From positions 1 through 5,587 of the forward strand of contig SHUN01000247.1 of NCBI GenBank assembly GCA_009697495.1: a stretch of DNA of 5,587 nucleotides, in the 5' to 3' direction. The translations under genes and the position numbers were made by a program. Origin of the DNA: Bryobacterales bacterium (GTDB taxonomy: Bacteria; Acidobacteriota; Terriglobia; Bryobacterales; Bryobacteraceae). The notes beneath the pieces are model-generated. The model saw only the letters and a program-made list of their open reading frames with translations. It made no database searches and was not told where the DNA came from. This document shows, in pieces, positions 5,228 through 5,587 of the stretch (position 1 is its first letter; the number at the start of each line of letters is the position of its first letter).

Positions 5228-5587
5228 GGTTCGAGCCTCCGTGAGTAACTCCGTCCCACAACCTGCGGCGTCCGCCGTTCCTACAAAACGCAACCGCTTC
5301 AAAGGCAATATCATGGTGGTCGGGTGCACGATTCTGGGGGCCGCCGCGCAGATGCTCGTCAAGCGCGGCACAACGATGATGCCGCCGTTGTACGACGCCG
5401 CCGCCGGCACCGTCCTGTCCCAAGCCCCGATGATCGCCTGGAAGATTCTCTCCAACGTTCCTTTGTTTGGCGGGTTGGCCTGTTACGGCCTCAGCACGAT
5501 TCTTCTGGTTTTGGCGCTTCGCTACGGTGAGATTTCGGTTCTCTACCCGATCATCGCCCTGACATATGTGTGGGTGTCAATCCTCTC
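5226..5587 (+). CDS. Small DMT/EamA-type membrane transporter (partial, 3' end outside window)
   Basis: Open to the window edge (120 codons seen). After a hydrophilic N-terminus there are three hydrophobic segments: about residues 29-46 (NIMVVGCTILGAAAQMLVK), 79-98 (PLFGGLACYGLSTILLVLAL) and 104-120 (SVLYPIIALTYVWVSIL). The GAAAQMLVKRG end of helix 1 and the LRYGEISVLYPIIALTYVW stretch fit drug/metabolite transporter superfamily proteins of the four-helix SMR/EamA type, inner-membrane carriers; the substrate is unknown. The start is uncertain. ATG 5226 gives the longest frame but has no Shine-Dalgarno and overlaps a possible -10. GTG 5241 and ATG 5313 are in frame; the last has AAGG 7 nt upstream but would begin inside helix 1. 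The gene follows the Asp-box gene by 21 bp. Confidence 0.75.
   Translation, partial: MVRASVSNSVPQPAASAVPTKRNRFKGNIMVVGCTILGAAAQMLVKRGTTMMPPLYDAAAGTVLSQAPMIAWKILSNVPLFGGLACYGLSTILLVLALRYGEISVLYPIIALTYVWVSIL

Noticed and set aside
5229..5238. GGTTCGAGCC resembles a tRNA T-arm
   Set aside because: No 5-bp T-stem, anticodon arm or acceptor pairing is found upstream; the stretch lies at a gene junction after a coding region.

Overview
The window looks like a piece of a GC-rich bacterial chromosome, most likely from an acidobacterium of the Solibacter/Bryobacter type. This is inferred from the protein styles, not from a search: an Oar-like TonB-dependent receptor with a carboxypeptidase-regulatory N-terminus and an LPLNGRSFQQL motif, a secreted Asp-box protein, and small hypothetical proteins of a kind I associate with that phylum. 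Only xerD and the tRNA nucleotidyltransferase-type gene have clear, widely conserved identities. I see no phage or transposon genes, CRISPR array, tRNA or rRNA.

Layout. (1) 1-539, minus: 5' part of a TonB-dependent receptor gene that runs off the left edge. (2) 540-1010: about 470 bases with no convincing gene, holding two identical 32-bp direct repeats spaced 70 bp start to start and a GC-rich hairpin near 990. (3) 1011-1490, minus: a 159-aa unrecognised protein that appears to be an internal duplication of one beta-strand-rich module. It is preceded by a strong extended -10 and possibly a tiny overlapping leader ORF. (4) 1544-2443, plus: xerD, complete, with all six catalytic residues. (5) 2505-3815, plus: a class II (CCA-adding / poly(A) polymerase-like) nucleotidyltransferase with an ExD in place of the usual DxD metal-binding pair. 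It probably shares a transcript with xerD. (6) 3812-4273, minus: a 153-aa unrecognised protein, convergent with the previous gene and sharing the palindrome CTAG as both stop codons. (7) 4284-5204, plus: a secreted protein with three Asp-box motifs, head-to-head with the preceding gene with essentially no intergenic space. (8) 5226-5587, plus: 5' part of a small DMT/EamA-type membrane transporter that runs off the right edge.

The genes do not form one obvious pathway. XerD (chromosome dimer resolution) and the nucleotidyltransferase (RNA 3'-end addition) are housekeeping functions. The receptor, Asp-box protein and transporter are envelope proteins. I do not see a clear new multi-gene system. 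The points most worth checking are the ExD variant, the 32-bp repeat pair, the very compact convergent and divergent gene junctions around 3812-4290, the duplicated-module hypothetical protein, and the identical TGATACAAT promoter elements at two places.
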